Origin: Cylindrospermum sp. FACHB-282
GTDB taxonomy: Bacteria > Cyanobacteriota > Cyanobacteriia > Cyanobacteriales > Nostocaceae
Length of the DNA: 64,000 bases
Direction of reading: 5' to 3'
NCBI RefSeq assembly: GCF_014697195.1
Contig: NZ_JACJRJ010000030.1
Location: forward strand, 1 to 64,000
Translations under genes and position numbers: made by a program
In this document: positions 61,283-64,000 of the stretch, piece by piece
How positions within the stretch are numbered: the first letter of the stretch is position 1
Layout: every line of letters begins with the position of its first letter
Notes under the pieces: generated by a model
What the model was told of the DNA's origin: nothing
Database searches by the model: none
Seen by the model: the letters and a program-made list of their open reading frames with translations, nothing else

Positions 61283-62764
61283 ATGGCATTTTGGTTTCTC
61301 CTCCTACTGGGGCTAGCTACTTACTTAATGGTGCAACGCAGCGTTGCTCAAATCACCCGAACGCCAGTATGGTTGTTGTGGCTGGTTTTAATGACACCAG
61401 CATTGCTGTTGAGCGGATGGACACTGAGGTATGGGGCGAAACAACCGCCACCACCAGAGCTGATCTTATGGCCGTCGGTTATTTGCCTGCTGTTATACTG
61501 GCTGTTATTTCAATGGGGACGCGGAACACCAAGGGATGCACAGACTCAATCCTTAGCTACGGAATCACAACAGGATACACAGACTACCCCAGAACCCGAA
61601 CCAGTGCGTCCGATAGAACAAGGGGAAGAAACCCATCTGCGTAATTGTTTTCCCTGGTCTGTATACTACATTCAAAATATTGAGTATCGACCCCAAGCAG
61701 TGATCTGTCGGGGTAAGTTGCGAACTACACCAACTAATGCCTACCAGCAGATTAAAACAAATATTGAACAGCAATTTGGCGATCGCTTTCTGCTGATTTT
61801 TCAAGAAGGTATTAATGACAAACCCTTCTTCGTGCTGGTTCCCAACCCACAAGCAGCCAAAGAAGTCAATACGCGCCGCGACCCAGAAAGGTTAACTCGA
61901 CCAGTATTAGCAATCATGCTGCTAGTAGCTACTTTGGTGACTACTACCTTAGTAGGAGCGAAAATGGCTGGTGTTGATCTGACCAAAGTAGAATCTGACC
62001 TAACTCTGATTCTTAAGGGATTGCCCTATGCTTTAGGGTTAATGACTATTTTGGGGATCCACGAACTTGGTCACTACTTGACAGCTAGGCGTTACAAAAT
62101 TCGCTCGACGCTGCCTTACTTTATTCCTATGCCTTTTTTCTTGGGAACCTTTGGCGCATTTATTCAGATGCGTAGTCCGATTCCCAACCGCAAAGCTTTA
62201 TTTGATGTGAGTATTGCTGGGCCAATTGCCGGCTTTGTCGTTACTTTGCCTTTACTTCTCTGGGGTTTAGCTCATTCTGATATAGTCCCCCTGAATGAAA
62301 AAACAGGTACTTTAAACCCCAATGCTCTCAATCCCACATATTCAATCTTACTAGCGTTGCTCTCTAAGTTAGCCCTAGGGAGTGATTTAACGCCAAAATC
62401 AGCGATAGACCTGCATCCAGTAGCAGTAGCTGGTTTTTTGGGACTGATTGTTACAGCATTAAACTTGATGCCAGTGGGACAACTAGATGGGGGTCACATT
62501 ATCCATGCGATGTTTGGGCAACGAACTGCGATGATCATTGGTCAAGTTGCTCGCTTGTTGTTACTACTGCTTTCTTTAATCCAAGAAGAATTTTTGTTGT
62601 GGGCGATTATCTTGTTATTTATTCCGTTGATTGATGAACCTGCGCTGAATGATGTCACAGAACTGGATAACAAACGTGATCTGTTGGGTTTGCTAGCAAT
62701 GGCTTTGCTCTTGGTGATTGTGCTGCCACTACCGCCTGCGATCGCTCGTTTGTTGCAGATTTAA
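61283..62764 (+). CDS. Site-2 protease-family membrane metalloprotease (EGY1-like)
   Basis: 493 residues from the ATG at 61283, where the conserved N-terminal helix FWFLLLLGLATYL begins; the GTG at 61184 would add 33 non-conserved residues. After a soluble domain (about 90-210) come the membrane helices with the zinc motif HELGH (260-264) and the second motif NLMPVGQLDGG (394-404, Asp402). These define S2P intramembrane proteases of the plastid EGY1 type. They cut membrane-bound regulators or help thylakoid development; the substrate is unknown. The next gene follows after 34 bp. Confidence 0.9.
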   Translation: MAFWFLLLLGLATYLMVQRSVAQITRTPVWLLWLVLMTPALLLSGWTLRYGAKQPPPPELILWPSVICLLLYWLLFQWGRGTPRDAQTQSLATESQQDTQTTPEPEPVRPIEQGEETHLRNCFPWSVYYIQNIEYRPQAVICRGKLRTTPTNAYQQIKTNIEQQFGDRFLLIFQEGINDKPFFVLVPNPQAAKEVNTRRDPERLTRPVLAIMLLVATLVTTTLVGAKMAGVDLTKVESDLTLILKGLPYALGLMTILGIHELGHYLTARRYKIRSTLPYFIPMPFFLGTFGAFIQMRSPIPNRKALFDVSIAGPIAGFVVTLPLLLWGLAHSDIVPLNEKTGTLNPNALNPTYSILLALLSKLALGSDLTPKSAIDLHPVAVAGFLGLIVTALNLMPVGQLDGGHIIHAMFGQRTAMIIGQVARLLLLLLSLIQEEFLLWAIILLFIPLIDEPALNDVTELDNKRDLLGLLAMALLLVIVLPLPPAIARLLQI

Positions 62765-62798
62765 ATTATCTGATTTCTAATTTGAGGTTAATCCACAG

Positions 62799-63317
62799 AT
62801 GACACAAGAATTAATAGACCTCAGAAATAGTATATTAGAAAAGCGTTATGCAGACGCTCTAGCTATTGTAGATGAGTTAGAGGGGATGAGTAAGAAGGCA
62901 ATTTTACGGCAGATTAAGTCCTTTCTAAAAATCCTGATAATACATTTAATAAAGAATCAAATAGAGAAGCGGTTAACAAATTCTTGGGCTGCATCTATTC
63001 GCAATGGGGTTTTAGAGATTCAAGACGTTAATCTTAAAGAAAATAAAAAATCATATTACATTGATATAGATGAATGGAATGATTATATTGAACATGAAAT
63101 AGATGTAGCAATTCGGGATGCAAGCGTGGAAGTTTTGAATGGGATTTACAGCCCATTTCAACTTGCAGAAATAGTAGATAAAGAACAGATAATTAATCAA
63201 GCTAAAGTCTTGCTGGAATTGACTTATGGTTACTTAATTAATGATTTACCAGGTATTGTTGATGATTATTTAACTAAGTTACCCGGTGGTGAAGATTGGA
63301 AGTTAGGCAGAAGGTAA
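62799..63317 (+). CDS. DUF29-family protein
   Basis: 172 residues, helical. The DUF29 pattern is clear: LEKRYADALAIVDELEGMSKK, LIIHLIKNQIEKRLTNSW, SIRNG, then an acidic C-terminal part with LTKLPGGEDWKL. DUF29 is abundant in cyanobacteria and a few proteobacteria, often many copies per genome, with no known function. It is 34 bp downstream of the site-2 protease gene but looks like an independent cassette. Confidence 0.85.
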   Translation: MTQELIDLRNSILEKRYADALAIVDELEGMSKKAILRQIKSFLKILIIHLIKNQIEKRLTNSWAASIRNGVLEIQDVNLKENKKSYYIDIDEWNDYIEHEIDVAIRDASVEVLNGIYSPFQLAEIVDKEQIINQAKVLLELTYGYLINDLPGIVDDYLTKLPGGEDWKLGRR

Positions 63318-63412
63318 GCTAGATTGAATTTAAAAAATCCCACTCATTAAACCAAATTAATTAGTTATCATTCAACAAGTAATCATCCGGTGATATTAAG
63401 GCAATAAACAGC

Positions 63413-63432
63413 AAGCCCGCATTGACGGGCTT
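63413..63432. terminator. Bidirectional terminator hairpin
   Basis: AAGCCCG (63413-63419) and CGGGCTT (63426-63432) form a 7-bp GC-rich stem with a 6-nt loop between the convergent DUF29 and CpcS-like genes. The T-run after it is short, so strength is uncertain. Confidence 0.6.
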
Positions 63433-63452
63433 TGCTATTGTAGTATGAGGTT

Positions 63453-64000
63453 TTAGCCTGCGGTTGCATTAACTGAATTAGCCGCCGCATTCGCTTTCTC
63501 AGATGCTGGAGTACCACCCATGCGAATCTCCGAAGTGAAGGAAGCCATACTAAAACCCCCAAAGCGCTTGAGTACACTCACCCGCATCCGCAAATTAGGA
63601 CTAGCAAACCACAGGCGTTCCTCAGACCACATGGTTTCGTACTCTGTAATTAGCATCAGAGCACCATCGCTGCCCATTTTATAAGTACCGGCGACTGGGG
63701 CTTTTTCCGCATAACCCATTTCCCGCAGTAACTTACCTTCATCTGGATTTTTTGTATCCGGGACTGTGACTAACACTGTAGAACCGCTGTGTTTTTCTTC
63801 ATCCCATTCCATTGTGCCGTTCCAGGTCACTCTAGCGCCACAGGAGGCAGAACTGGGATGAATTTCGTACTGTTCACACAGTTTGATCACTTCTGGATGA
63901 TCTGCTGCCAACGTCGAAATCACGAGGTCTGACTTGCCGTCTTCGGATTGCTTAAAAGCCAAATGGTGACTAGTCCGATGGGAAAACCATTTACCAGCAC
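63453..64000 (-). CDS. cpcS: Phycobiliprotein lyase, CpcS/CpeS family (5' end outside window)
   Basis: 182 or so codons are visible; the frame continues to the window edge through [20 protein letters not shown], the usual start region, so only about the first ten residues are missing. The core is the lipocalin-like CpcS fold: [59 protein letters not shown] and [17 protein letters not shown]. CpcS-type lyases attach phycocyanobilin to Cys-84 of allophycocyanin and the phycocyanin beta subunit. The Ala/Asn-rich tail after GGTPASE is longer than I expect. The exact paralogue (CpcS or CpcU/CpeS) is inferred. Confidence 0.88.
   Translation of the reverse strand, partial: AGKWFSHRTSHHLAFKQSEDGKSDLVISTLAADHPEVIKLCEQYEIHPSSASCGARVTWNGTMEWDEEKHSGSTVLVTVPDTKNPDEGKLLREMGYAEKAPVAGTYKMGSDGALMLITEYETMWSEERLWFASPNLRMRVSVLKRFGGFSMASFTSEIRMGGTPASEKANAAANSVNATAG

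Noticed and set aside
1-64000. tRNA, rRNA or riboswitch genes
   Set aside because: No cloverleaf ends, T-loop GTTCRANNC patterns or known riboswitch cores were seen by eye; short ones could be missed.

Overview
The window comes from a filamentous, probably heterocyst-forming, phycobilisome-containing cyanobacterium of the Nostoc/Anabaena type. The signs are chlH, petB-petD, ctpA and a CpcS-type bilin lyase; a PatD-like gene, an hglK-like gene and xisH/xisI, all tied to heterocyst biology; many GCGATCGC (HIP1) octamers; heptamer repeats such as TTCAAAA; and large Ser/Thr-His hybrid kinases. No rRNA, tRNA or CRISPR array was seen.

Layout. 0-2.4 kb: mobile-element debris (start of a tnpB, a divergent 50-residue RHH gene, an ISAzo13-type remnant) and a pRiA4b ORF-3-like gene. 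2.5-8.7 kb: nucleotidyltransferase-like gene, exported CpcT-like protein, KTSC protein, bifunctional Rel, PatD-like protein, and a MerR regulator with a textbook operator beside an orphan histidine-kinase fragment. 8.8-13.4 kb: double globin-pentapeptide protein, small unknown gene and an EF-hand NADPH oxidase on one strand. 13.5-20.6 kb: 1871-residue Ser/Thr-AAA-GAF-His kinase-receiver protein followed by a receiver-PAS protein. 21.6-31 kb: fused peptide-type ABC ATPase, GNAT, EamA exporter, small exported proteins (one with seven 27-bp repeats), a cytochrome b561/molybdopterin oxidoreductase/DUF4079 cluster and an OmpR/kinase pair.

31.2-37.6 kb is an accessory island: PIN fragment, xisH/xisI, RHH-PIN toxin-antitoxin pair between two identical 74-bp repeats, Phd antitoxin with a dead ParE-like toxin, a cold-shock-like/GIY-YIG fusion, a HEPN-type gene broken by a 4-bp duplication, and a Uma2 nuclease. 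37.7-43.9 kb: chlH with a clear terminator, an internally deleted Rpn-type nuclease gene and an LpxB-like gene. 44-47 kb: a type IIG-like restriction-methylation enzyme. 47.8-50.4 kb: hglK-like gene with its small upstream partner. 50.4-51.6 kb: a long non-coding region whose second half folds as a structured RNA (several hairpins, one with a GAAA tetraloop, and an 8-bp long-range helix). 52-54 kb: a compact AAA ATPase/PIN-like pair that looks like a defence module. 54-64 kb: housekeeping and photosynthesis genes (zinc-ribbon membrane protein, glycosyltransferase, anti-sigma factor, petD/petB, ctpA, a metallo-beta-lactamase-fold gene apparently beheaded beside a tnpB remnant, site-2 protease, DUF29, CpcS-like lyase running off the end).

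The best candidates for undescribed biology are the structured RNA at about 51.1-51.55 kb, the AAA/PIN-like pair, the CSD-GIY-YIG fusion facing the broken HEPN gene, and the globin/NADPH oxidase cluster.
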